Assembly (NCBI GenBank): GCA_902624185.1
Contig: CACNWU010000006.1
Location: forward strand, 1 to 44,656
DNA: 44,656 nt
Origin: an uncultured Pelagibacteraceae bacterium
Lineage (GTDB): Bacteria; Pseudomonadota; Alphaproteobacteria; Pelagibacterales; Pelagibacteraceae
Direction of reading: 5' to 3'
Shown: positions 34,753 to 41,650 of the stretch, in pieces
Position numbering within the stretch: the stretch's first letter is position 1
How the letters are laid out: each line of letters starts with the position of its first letter
Notes under the pieces: generated by a model
What the model was told of the DNA's origin: nothing
Databases searched by the model: none
The model's input: the letters and a program-made list of their open reading frames with translations, nothing else
Position numbers and translations under genes: made by a program

Positions 34753-35637
34753 ATGCTTAGTAAAAATCAATTAGGTTTTTTGTACATGTTTATGTCTATT
34801 TGTGCATTTTCTCTAATGGATGTTATAGTTAAATGGTCTGTAGATTACCCAATTGGTCAGGTTTTGTTTTTTAGAGGTTTTTTTGGAATAATTTTTTATT
34901 TTTTCGTTATTCCAAAAGAAAGATTACATAATTTCTATACAACTAAAAGACCTGGTTTACATTTTTTAAGGTGTACATCAGGATTGATCGCTTTAGTCGC
35001 AATATTTATTGCCTTAAGAGAATTGCCCTTAGCGACAGTGGTAAGCATATCTTTTGCAGCTCCAATATTTACAACTATTTTTTCAATTTTTTTATTAAGT
35101 GAAAAAGTGGGGATTTTTAGATGGCTTGCAGTAATTGTGGGGTTCATTGGTATATTAATTATTACCGAGCCAGGAATTAGTGAACTAAATATTTATTATA
35201 TTTTTCCAATAATTTTTTGTCTAGGACTTTCTTATGTTGCGATTGCAATTAGACAGCTTTCTTCAACAGAGCCAGTTTGGTTAATTTCATTTTATTTTTC
35301 TCTCTCAATTACTTTATTAAGTTTTTTTACAATCCCACAAGGTTGGGTGATGCCAAGTTTAAATCATTTAGTTTTGCTATCTCTGGTGGGGATATTTGGT
35401 GGGGTTGCTAATTTATGGCTGAGCCAGTCTTATAAATACTCAGAAGTTTCTCTTGTTACCCCACTGAAATACTTGGCATTAGTTTTTGCTATAATTTTTG
35501 GTTATTTCATTTGGGACGAAATTCCAACTATTAAAACTTTAGTTGGTGCTTTTTTAGTAATTATTTCAACATTAATTATTTTTAGAAGAGAAATTTATAA
35601 AAAGAAGATTATTACCTCTAAAGCAATTAATGACTAG
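34753..35637 (+). CDS. DMT-family (EamA) transporter
   Basis: Drug/metabolite-transporter-superfamily membrane protein of 294 aa with ten hydrophobic segments in two EamA repeats. Typical sequence: SICAFSLMDVIVKW at the start, LFFRGFFGII, LPLATVVSISFAAPIFTTIF at about residues 91-110 and the second-repeat equivalent YSEVSLVTPLKYLALVFAII. Characterised EamA proteins export metabolites or import small organic solutes; the substrate is not evident. Overlaps the following glycosylase gene by 8 bases. Confidence 0.88.
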   Translation: MLSKNQLGFLYMFMSICAFSLMDVIVKWSVDYPIGQVLFFRGFFGIIFYFFVIPKERLHNFYTTKRPGLHFLRCTSGLIALVAIFIALRELPLATVVSISFAAPIFTTIFSIFLLSEKVGIFRWLAVIVGFIGILIITEPGISELNIYYIFPIIFCLGLSYVAIAIRQLSSTEPVWLISFYFSLSITLLSFFTIPQGWVMPSLNHLVLLSLVGIFGGVANLWLSQSYKYSEVSLVTPLKYLALVFAIIFGYFIWDEIPTIKTLVGAFLVIISTLIIFRREIYKKKIITSKAIND

Positions 35638-36265
35638 AACACCAAAATATTGGATTAAGGCAAAAAAATATTTGTCTAAAAAAGATAAAGTAATATCTAA
35701 GTTGATTAATGATTATAAAAGCCCTTCAGAAACTATCCTTACTTCTAGGAAAGATATTTTTTTTTCTTTGTGTAAAAGCATTATTGGTCAACAAATTAGT
35801 GTTATAGCTGCTGATGCAGTTTTTTTAAAATTTAAAAAAAAATGTAAAAATAAAATTAATCCTAAAATAGTATCGAGATTATCTACTCAACAATTAAAAA
35901 GCTGCGGGTTGAGTCGACAAAAAGTATCTGGAATTAAAAACTTAGCTAAACAAATATTAGACAAGTCGTTTAATCCAAGATTAATCGAAAAAATGAATGA
36001 TGAGGAGGCAATTGTTTACCTGTCTAGCTTAAAACAGATAGGAAGATGGTCTGCTGAAATGATTTTGCTTTTTACTTTTAATAGATCAAATATATGGCCA
36101 GTGCAAGATATTGGACTTTTAAGAGCTATATCAAAAAATTATAAGAGAAAATATTTACCTCCGGAAACATTTGTAAACCTTTTAAAAAAAAGATTTTCTC
36201 CTTATTGTTCTGTAGCTACATGGTATCTTTGGAGAAGTATTGATCCAAAACCAATTCAATATTAG
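35630..36265 (+). CDS. DNA-3-methyladenine glycosylase II-like (HhH-GPD)
   Basis: Base-excision repair glycosylase (211 aa) of the AlkA-like HhH-GPD superfamily, removing alkylated purines. The segment CKSIIGQQISVIAADAVF (about residues 48-65) is the typical start of the domain. The helix-hairpin-helix is LSSLKQIGRWSAEMILLF and the catalytic aspartate lies in WPVQDIGLLRAI. No Fe-S cysteine cluster is seen at the C-terminus, which argues against endonuclease III or MutY. It lacks the AlkA N-terminal domain and resembles the shorter bacterial and yeast Mag1-type enzymes. Last bases overlap the convergent DUF1330 gene by 4. Confidence 0.88.
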   Translation: MTRTPKYWIKAKKYLSKKDKVISKLINDYKSPSETILTSRKDIFFSLCKSIIGQQISVIAADAVFLKFKKKCKNKINPKIVSRLSTQQLKSCGLSRQKVSGIKNLAKQILDKSFNPRLIEKMNDEEAIVYLSSLKQIGRWSAEMILLFTFNRSNIWPVQDIGLLRAISKNYKRKYLPPETFVNLLKKRFSPYCSVATWYLWRSIDPKPIQY

Positions 36266-36549
36266 GTGCCTTCGACGATTTGTATATGTCTATTAAATTC
36301 TCCCTTACCAATCTTCATTGCTTCTTGATATTCATTTGAATTGTAACATTGCAAAGCATCACTCATTGATGGGAATTCTATTAGAACAGTTCTAGGCGAA
36401 GGATTGCCTTCAATGGTTTCAGTTTTACCACCTCTTGCAAGAATAATTCCATTAAATTTTTTTATAGCCGGTGTCGCTTTCTCACCATATTTTTTAATGT
36501 TCTCAGGATTTTTCATATCTTTATATACTGCGATCCAATAAGCTTTCAT
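36262..36549 (-). CDS. DUF1330-domain protein
   Basis: Small protein of 95 aa with the ferredoxin-like alpha-beta fold of the DUF1330 family. MKAYWIAVYKDMKNPENIKK is the usual start; GGKTETIEGNPSPRTVLIEF and YQEAMKIGKGEFNRHIQIVEG follow. I use the ATG at 36549; a TTG at 36564 in the same frame would add five residues with no homology. Biochemical function of the family is unknown. TTGAAA and TATATT spaced by 16 bases lie upstream at about 36600-36630 and may be its promoter. Confidence 0.85.
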   Translation of the reverse strand: MKAYWIAVYKDMKNPENIKKYGEKATPAIKKFNGIILARGGKTETIEGNPSPRTVLIEFPSMSDALQCYNSNEYQEAMKIGKGEFNRHIQIVEGT

Positions 36550-36684
36550 AAATAATCTATTCAATTTTTATAATTAATTTATGTTTTTTAATATATAAAA
36601 ATATTTATTGATTTCAAATTTTTCTTATTTTCTTAAATAAATTTTTACACTGTACTTAAATTCTATTTATTAAGAAAAATTGAA
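36550..36684. other. Gene-free A/T-rich spacer
   Basis: These 135 bases between two minus-strand genes consist mostly of A and T. Apart from the possible promoter for the DUF1330 gene I see no hairpin of note, no repeat unit and no RNA gene. It marks the boundary between conserved genes and a pair of glycosyltransferase genes of more accessory character. Confidence 0.5.
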
Positions 36685-37578
36685 TTAATTTTTGTAAAAC
36701 CAATTATCAAATTTAACAAAGTTATCTTTAATATATTTTGGTAATAACTCTTTATTAAAAAAACTTAATTTTTTTTTAGTATATCTTTCTGATCTTTTAT
36801 CAGCTGCATGGTCATAATTAATTTCTCTTTCATTGATCATTTTTTCTAAAAAGGTCTTGTCAGTGATATCTTTTGGAATTTCACCATGATGTAAATAGGA
36901 TCTTAACTTATACTCTAATTTTTCAGGACTCATTATATTAGTAAAATGCCAACCCCCATTTTCAACTATATGTATATTAGTATATTTTTTTTTTGAAAAA
37001 TAAGCGTCTAATCGATAAAAATCATATTTCTTATTTTTAATATTTCTCAACCATTGTGGAGATATAAAATTTTTTTTCGAACAAGCTTTTGAACCAAAGA
37101 AAAAAAAATTATCTAAAAACAAATCAAATCTATACTGAAAAAAATATTGTTTAAATAAAATAATCTTATTTATATTTTTCTTAAAATTTACTTTTTCTAA
37201 ATTTGGTATTTCATCTAAATCTGAAATTAAAATCATATCATCATTTTCTGCTGAGTTTAGACCTCTGTTAAGACAATTGCGTTGAAAATTTTCTATTAAA
37301 AGTGCATTTTGAATTTCTTTATGACACTTAATTACCTCATTATCTGTAGTATCTATTACAGATAAATTTTTTGGATTATCATCGATTTGTATATATTCAA
37401 TTTTATCAGAAAATTTTCTGAAATTTTTTATATCAAAATTATAATCTTTTGTTACTCCACTGTGCGTATGTTTGCTCTCAACAATAACAAATTTATCAAT
37501 TTTATTATAAAGTTCGTGCAACCTAATATCTAAAATTAGGTCCTCATTAAAATACATGAAACAATCAAATATTTTCAT
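36685..37578 (-). CDS. Glycosyltransferase family 17-like protein
   Basis: Protein of 297 aa resembling GT17 (beta-1,4-N-acetylglucosaminyltransferase-type) enzymes. The start FDCFMYFNEDLILDIRLHEL followed by VIVESKHTHSG is characteristic, and ILISDLDEIPN (near residue 112) offers a DxD-like metal site. NGGWHFTNIMSPEKLEYKLRS is a second conserved block. Bacterial members occur in polysaccharide clusters of marine bacteria; the acceptor is unknown. TATAAT lies at 37586-37591 on the minus strand, only 7 bases before the ATG, so the message may be nearly leaderless. Very A/T-biased, like the next gene upstream. Confidence 0.83.
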   Translation of the reverse strand: MKIFDCFMYFNEDLILDIRLHELYNKIDKFVIVESKHTHSGVTKDYNFDIKNFRKFSDKIEYIQIDDNPKNLSVIDTTDNEVIKCHKEIQNALLIENFQRNCLNRGLNSAENDDMILISDLDEIPNLEKVNFKKNINKIILFKQYFFQYRFDLFLDNFFFFGSKACSKKNFISPQWLRNIKNKKYDFYRLDAYFSKKKYTNIHIVENGGWHFTNIMSPEKLEYKLRSYLHHGEIPKDITDKTFLEKMINEREINYDHAADKRSERYTKKKLSFFNKELLPKYIKDNFVKFDNWFYKN

Positions 37579-37619
37579 TATTACTATTATACATTAAAAA
37601 AAATTTTAGCTGTCATTGA

Positions 37620-38720
37620 TTAACTTATAATATTATCATAAAATTTTTTTTCATTAAAATTATTATTAAAAAATTTAATCTCAAATTTTTTCAAGCCTAA
37701 GATGTAGGACTTATATTTATTTGACTCCCTTTTTGGAAAATCTTTAAATTCATTAAGATTTTTAATTGTATAACCACATTTAAATTTACTAACCTTTTTA
37801 GAGAGCCAGTCATTTTTTTTAAAACAGATAATTGGAACTTTTAAACGCACAGCTAAATATAAAGTGCTTACCTCAAGTCTTTTATCAAATAAATGATCAT
37901 AAAGTAATATAATATAATCTAAAGATTTGCTTTTTTTAACCAATTGATCAAATTCTATAAAATCTTTTTTCGAGGTAAACGATTTATTCAAAAAACTAAA
38001 TTCTTTTTTGGTTTTTTGATTTGCATACCCACCAATTATTGAAAATTTATAATTTTTTTTTTTCTCAAAATAATCATTTAAAAATCTTAAAGATTTGCCA
38101 TCTCTAATCTGACCAACACTAGCAAATTTTAACTTTCCTTTTTTTTTTATTTTTTTATAATTAAATGAGGGGTAATCAATACTTTCAATATATTTTATTT
38201 TTTTTTTATAATTATATAAAATTTTTTGCCAAGATTTTTTTAGTTCTATTGTTCTGCAAAAAATTTGAACATTATTTAAACTGAGAAATAACTTGAATAA
38301 ACTTGTTTTTAGAAGAGATTTTTTTAAAAATTCTGGACCAAAAAAAACATATATAATAATTTTTTTCTTTTTAAAAAGGGGTCCTAAAAGTATAAAAAAA
38401 TATGCCAAAATAAAAGCATGAAAATCATAAAAGAAAAACACATCAAATTTTTTTCTAAGATTGTAAACATAAATTAAAGCTTTAATTGCATTCATATTGC
38501 TTACAGAACTTTTGGATGATTGAAAGGTGTGTATTTTCATATTTTTTTTAATCTTAATAAAGTCTTTGAAAAAAACTTTGTTTTTAATTTTCATATTTAA
38601 AGACATCAAAAATTCATAACTTTTAAATTTTCCAATATTTTTAATAAGATTATTGAAAGATTGAAAAAAATGACCTCCATAAAAATAATAAGGTTGAATA
38701 AATAAAATTTTTTTTTTCAT
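37620..38720 (-). CDS. Probable GT-B-fold glycosyltransferase
   Basis: Protein of 366 aa, not confidently assigned. The opening KKKILFIQPYYFYGGHFFQS suggests a GT-B N-terminal Rossmann domain with a GG loop. The second half has features of GT4-like enzymes: KLKFASVGQIRDGKSLRFL (start of the C-terminal domain, about residue 198), YKFSIIGGY, and an EVSTLYLAVRLKVPIICF stretch where donor-binding residues usually lie. The middle includes a hydrophobic segment (FHAFILAYFFILLGPLF, about 103-119) that may bind the membrane. It is extremely rich in Lys, Phe and Ile. Lies 41 bases from the GT17-like gene and may act with it in surface-glycan synthesis. Confidence 0.6.
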   Translation of the reverse strand: MKKKILFIQPYYFYGGHFFQSFNNLIKNIGKFKSYEFLMSLNMKIKNKVFFKDFIKIKKNMKIHTFQSSKSSVSNMNAIKALIYVYNLRKKFDVFFFYDFHAFILAYFFILLGPLFKKKKIIIYVFFGPEFLKKSLLKTSLFKLFLSLNNVQIFCRTIELKKSWQKILYNYKKKIKYIESIDYPSFNYKKIKKKGKLKFASVGQIRDGKSLRFLNDYFEKKKNYKFSIIGGYANQKTKKEFSFLNKSFTSKKDFIEFDQLVKKSKSLDYIILLYDHLFDKRLEVSTLYLAVRLKVPIICFKKNDWLSKKVSKFKCGYTIKNLNEFKDFPKRESNKYKSYILGLKKFEIKFFNNNFNEKKFYDNIIS

Positions 38721-38763
38721 AAATTTATTTTTACTTTTATTTATTTATATAATAAAAACTTTC

Positions 38764-39285
38764 ATGGCAGAGAAATTAATTATTAGTTTTGATGAATACT
38801 CAAAAATCGTCGAAAAATTGGCTATAGAAATTTATAGAGATTATCAGCCAACTGTTTTAGTAGGAATTATGAGAGGTGCTGCTCCCATTTTAGATATTCT
38901 CTCTAGAATATTGAAATTACCAATAGCATATATTGTAATCCAAAGTTATTCTGGGAAAAAAATGGAAGACCAGCAAGGCCAATTAATGTTTGCTAGAGAG
39001 ATAAGTTCTTTGGCAAAAAATGAAGATTTTAAAAAAGTACTTTTAATTGATGATTTATCAGATACTGGATTAACACTTAATAAAAGTATTGAATGGTTAA
39101 AAGATTACGGACCCATTAAAAATTATATTAAAGAAGTTAAAACTGCTTGTTTATGGAAAAAAAAATCATCGACCTTTGAACCAGACTTTTGTCCTGTGAG
39201 ATTAGACTCAGATCCTTGGATTGTTCAACCTACCGAGCACTATGAAGAATTATCTATTGACGAAATTATAGAAAAAAATAAATAA
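38764..39285 (+). CDS. Purine phosphoribosyltransferase (Gpt-like, COG2236)
   Basis: Type I phosphoribosyltransferase (173 aa), probably for xanthine, guanine or hypoxanthine salvage. The PRPP-binding motif VLLIDDLSDTGLTL is at about residues 92-105, with the N-terminal VGIMRGAAPILDILSR forming the pyrophosphate loop. WIVQPTEHYE near the C-terminus recalls the base-contacting segment of Gpt-type enzymes. It is convergent with a purine-type NCS2 permease and shares its terminator, an uptake-plus-salvage pairing. A TATAAT (38748-38753) lies 10 bases before the ATG. Confidence 0.82.
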   Translation: MAEKLIISFDEYSKIVEKLAIEIYRDYQPTVLVGIMRGAAPILDILSRILKLPIAYIVIQSYSGKKMEDQQGQLMFAREISSLAKNEDFKKVLLIDDLSDTGLTLNKSIEWLKDYGPIKNYIKEVKTACLWKKKSSTFEPDFCPVRLDSDPWIVQPTEHYEELSIDEIIEKNK

Positions 39286-39303
39286 GGCCAGCTTAAACTG
39301 GCC
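39286..39303. terminator. Bidirectional hairpin between phosphoribosyltransferase and NCS2 permease
   Basis: GGCCAG-CTTAAA-CTGGCC forms a perfect 6-bp GC-rich stem starting right after the phosphoribosyltransferase stop. Plus-strand transcripts then meet CTATTAAATTTT; minus-strand transcripts meet TTATTTATTTTTTT. It is one of only two GC-rich terminator-like hairpins I find in the window. Confidence 0.75.
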
Positions 39304-39318
39304 CTATTAAATTTTAAT

Positions 39319-40629
39319 TTATGCAACTACAAAGCTTATTATACTAAGTATTGCCACAACCCATATAGCTGGGGAAGTGCTTGCAAATTTTCCAGTAAAT
39401 ATTTTAATTAAAGCATATGATACAAATGCCAAGGCTATACCATTACTTATACTGTAAGTTAACGGCATCGAAATCATTGCAAGAATAGCAGGAGCAGATT
39501 CAGCAATATCATTCCATTCAATATCTGTAATATTTCTTACAAATAAAACAGACACAAAAAGTAAGGCTGCACCATCAATTTGTTTTGGCAAGCTAGTTGC
39601 TAAGGGAGCAAAGAAAATACATGCTAAGAAAAGTAAACCAATAACAAGAGATGTCATTCCAGTTTTTCCTCCAGCTTTTACACCCGCTCCAGACTCAACA
39701 TAACTCGTGACTGTTGTTGTTCCCATTAAAGCTCCGGCAACTGTTCCAACGCTATCTGATAACATTGCTTTATTAATATCCTGAACTTTTCCTTTGCTAT
39801 CTACTTTTCCGGCAACATTAGCAACTGATGTTAAAGTTCCAGCTGTATCAAAAAAATCAATAAACAAAAGAGTGAATATTACAGTTGACATTCCAGCAGT
39901 CATCGCTGCGGACAAATCAAACTCAAAAAGATAAGTCATTGGTGGTGGTGAGCTTGCAATACCATTAAATTTTGCAAGTCCTGCAACCCAAGCTATGATA
40001 CTAAATGCTAAAATACCTATAATGATATTTCCTTTTACATTCATCTTTTCTAATACAATTATTGTAATAAAAGTAGCACAACCTAATAGAACCAATGGAT
40101 TGCTAAGGTCTCCCAATTTTACCAGTGTAACTGGATCATCAACTACAACTTCCATTATTTGTAGTCCAATAATTGCTAAGAATAAACCAATACCAGCTCC
40201 AATTCCTAATTTAAGGCTTTTTGGAATTGAGTTAATTAACCACGCTCTTATCGGAGTGAGTGAAATAATTAAGAAAAGCACTCCCGCAACCAGAACAGCT
40301 CCCAAAGCTTCCTGAGGTGTGTAACCCATTCCTGCACAAACTCCAAAAGCTACAAAAGCATTAATTCCCATTCCTGGTGCTAATCCGATGGGCCATGTTT
40401 TTCCATAAAAAGCCATTATAAAGCAAGCTAAAGCTGTAGCTAAAATTGTTGCCGTATATACTGCACCAAAATCAAAGAAACCTTTATCAGGTCCGGCAAA
40501 TTCTCCTGATAGAATAAAAGGATTTAAAAACATTATGTAAGCCATGGTTAAGAATGTTGTTGTCCCAGCTATCACTTCAGTTTTAAAATCTGTTTTGTGT
40601 TTTTTATAATTAAAATAATTTTCAAGCAT
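39319..40629 (-). CDS. NCS2-family purine permease (AzgA/GhxP-like)
   Basis: Nucleobase:cation symporter of 436 aa with about 13 hydrophobic segments. AzgA-like signatures are the start YFNYKKHKTDFKTEVIAGTT followed by TFLTMAYIMFLNP, GLAPGMGINAFVAFGVCAGM at about residues 88-107, LFIDFFDTAGTL, and GTTTVTSYVESGAGVKAGGKTG. This subfamily imports adenine, guanine and hypoxanthine. The neighbouring phosphoribosyltransferase would trap the base as nucleotide. It has an unusually strong ribosome binding site. No purine riboswitch is seen in the 97-base leader region. Confidence 0.9.
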   Translation of the reverse strand: MLENYFNYKKHKTDFKTEVIAGTTTFLTMAYIMFLNPFILSGEFAGPDKGFFDFGAVYTATILATALACFIMAFYGKTWPIGLAPGMGINAFVAFGVCAGMGYTPQEALGAVLVAGVLFLIISLTPIRAWLINSIPKSLKLGIGAGIGLFLAIIGLQIMEVVVDDPVTLVKLGDLSNPLVLLGCATFITIIVLEKMNVKGNIIIGILAFSIIAWVAGLAKFNGIASSPPPMTYLFEFDLSAAMTAGMSTVIFTLLFIDFFDTAGTLTSVANVAGKVDSKGKVQDINKAMLSDSVGTVAGALMGTTTVTSYVESGAGVKAGGKTGMTSLVIGLLFLACIFFAPLATSLPKQIDGAALLFVSVLFVRNITDIEWNDIAESAPAILAMISMPLTYSISNGIALAFVSYALIKIFTGKFASTSPAIWVVAILSIISFVVA

Positions 40630-40633
40630 TTGT

Positions 40634-40639
40634 CCTCCT
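40634..40639 (-). promoter_or_regulatory. Consensus ribosome binding site of the NCS2 permease
   Basis: AGGAGG, four bases before the ATG at 40629. Most genes in this window have weak or no Shine-Dalgarno sequence; only this gene and hsp20 carry a complete AGGAGG. It also confirms the chosen start. Confidence 0.75.
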
Positions 40640-40753
40640 ATCCATGATAAATATTTGATTCTTTTGAAAATTACCCATTAAAACTCTTATTTATTCACAT
40701 ATTTCAACTAATAAGTTTATATTTAAGTGATTATTTGCTTGTTAATATCAATT

Positions 40754-41059
40754 ATGTCTAAACTTAAATTTATTCTATTAGGTTTGTTTTTATTAATTCT
40801 ATTTAGTGGATGTGAGACTATTAAACAAAAAACAGATGCAATAGTTGAAAAAGAAAATCAAAAGTTAAGTGAATTTATAGGAAAGACCTTAAGTAATCTC
40901 AAAATAGAGCTTGGAAACCCAGATGAGGATTTTAAAAATGAGAGAGGGAATTTAGTATTAGTTTATAATTCCAAAAAATACGGTATTCCATGTGAAAGAA
41001 GATTTGAAATTAATTCTAACTCAATAGTAATAGGTTTTTTATCTAACGGGTGTTTTTAA
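40754..41059 (+). CDS. Small hypothetical lipoprotein
   Basis: Predicted lipoprotein of 101 aa. The signal peptide MSKLKFILLGLFLLILFSGC ends in lipobox LFSGC, with Cys20 lipidated. The mature part begins with a charged helical stretch (ETIKQKTDAIVEKENQ) and then FIGKTLSNLKIELGNPDEDF, which resembles the SmpA/OmlA-like pattern of small envelope proteins in which a short helix is followed by G-P and a beta-sheet; two cysteines (PCERR and SNGCF) could form a disulfide. I chose ATG 40754 because a GTG at 40727 would add nine residues before the signal peptide. Function unknown. Confidence 0.72.
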   Translation: MSKLKFILLGLFLLILFSGCETIKQKTDAIVEKENQKLSEFIGKTLSNLKIELGNPDEDFKNERGNLVLVYNSKKYGIPCERRFEINSNSIVIGFLSNGCF

Positions 41060-41065
41060 AAAAAT

Positions 41066-41092
41066 ACTTGCGGAGATTTTCACTCCGCAAGT
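41066..41092 (-). terminator. Rho-independent terminator of hsp20
   Basis: Perfect 10-bp stem ACTTGCGGAG/CTCCGCAAGT with a 7-base loop. On the minus strand it is followed by ATTTTTTT, a canonical terminator after the hsp20 stop. On the plus strand it follows the lipoprotein gene but lacks a T tract, so it mainly serves hsp20. Confidence 0.88.
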
Positions 41093-41102
41093 AAGGTTAA
41101 AC

Positions 41103-41549
41103 TTATCTAATTTCTATAAGTTTTTTCTTTTTATGTTCTGGAACTATTCTTTCACAAGATATTGTTAAAAGACCATCTTTTAGCTCAGCCCCGTTAACTT
41201 TTACATCGTCTGCTATTGTAAACGACCTGGCAAACTGTCTTTGTGAAATACCTTTGTGAATTATTTCTCCATTTCCATTTTTATCTTCAGATTTATCAAC
41301 TTGTTTTGTCCTCACAGTTAATAAATTATCTTCAAACTCCACCTCAACATCTTTTTTATTAAAACCGGCCAGTGCAACCTCTATAGCGTAGTTATCCTTA
41401 CCAGTTTTCCTAATATTGTATGGTGGATAATTAGATTGCATAGTCAATGCACCATTACCCAACATATTTTCAAATTGGTCAAACATATCGTCGAATCCAA
41501 TTGAAAATGGTCTTAGTGAGTTAAATATAGATAGATCCTTACTTGTCAT
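41103..41549 (-). CDS. Small heat-shock protein, Hsp20/IbpA type
   Basis: Alpha-crystallin-type chaperone of 148 aa that holds unfolding proteins for refolding. The start LSIFNSLRPFSIGFDDMFDQ matches IbpA-like class A proteins. The alpha-crystallin domain runs from about residue 39 (YPPYNIRKTGKDNYAIEVAL) to DGLLTISCERIVPE, and the C-terminal tail ends KKKLIEIR with an I-x-I/L-type anchor. Regulation is clearly visible: a sigma-32-type promoter, a ROSE-like hairpin that hides the AGGAGG site, and a strong terminator after the gene. It is therefore a single-gene heat-induced unit. Confidence 0.96.
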   Translation of the reverse strand: MTSKDLSIFNSLRPFSIGFDDMFDQFENMLGNGALTMQSNYPPYNIRKTGKDNYAIEVALAGFNKKDVEVEFEDNLLTVRTKQVDKSEDKNGNGEIIHKGISQRQFARSFTIADDVKVNGAELKDGLLTISCERIVPEHKKKKLIEIR

Positions 41550-41554
41550 AGTAT

Positions 41555-41573
41555 CCTCCTTTTATTAAGCAAG
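41555..41573 (-). promoter_or_regulatory. ROSE-like RNA thermometer hairpin covering the hsp20 ribosome binding site
   Basis: On the minus strand CTTGCTT (41567-41573), loop AATAA (41562-41566) and AAGGAGG (41555-41561) form a hairpin in which the entire Shine-Dalgarno sequence is paired. Pairs are C-G, U-G, U-A, a G-G mismatch, C-G, U-A, U-A. An UUGCU strand facing AGGAG with a G-G pair is the hallmark of ROSE thermometers known upstream of hsp20 genes in proteobacteria. The ATG is five bases downstream. Further possible short stems (around GGCTGCC and GGGGC, 41584-41602) occupy the leader upstream. Confidence 0.78.
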
Positions 41574-41611
41574 TTATAATTTATAAGCCCCATTAGGCAG
41601 CCTATAAAAAA

Positions 41612-41640
41612 TAATATGGGTATTAAGTATTTTTTTTCAA
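41612..41640 (-). promoter_or_regulatory. Sigma-32 (RpoH)-type heat-shock promoter of hsp20
   Basis: TTGAAA (41635-41640), a 14-base spacer and CCCATATTA (41612-41620) on the minus strand match the RpoH consensus CTTGAA/CCCCATNT. Transcription should start near 41605, giving a leader of about 55 bases that contains the ROSE-like hairpin. The -35 box lies about ten bases after the oligopeptidase gene. Confidence 0.82.
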
Positions 41641-41650
41641 GATGAGATAA

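Noticed and set aside
40630-40753. Possible purine riboswitch before the NCS2 permease
   Set aside because: No three-way-junction pattern or conserved loop motifs; the leader is mostly A/T with only a strong ribosome binding site.
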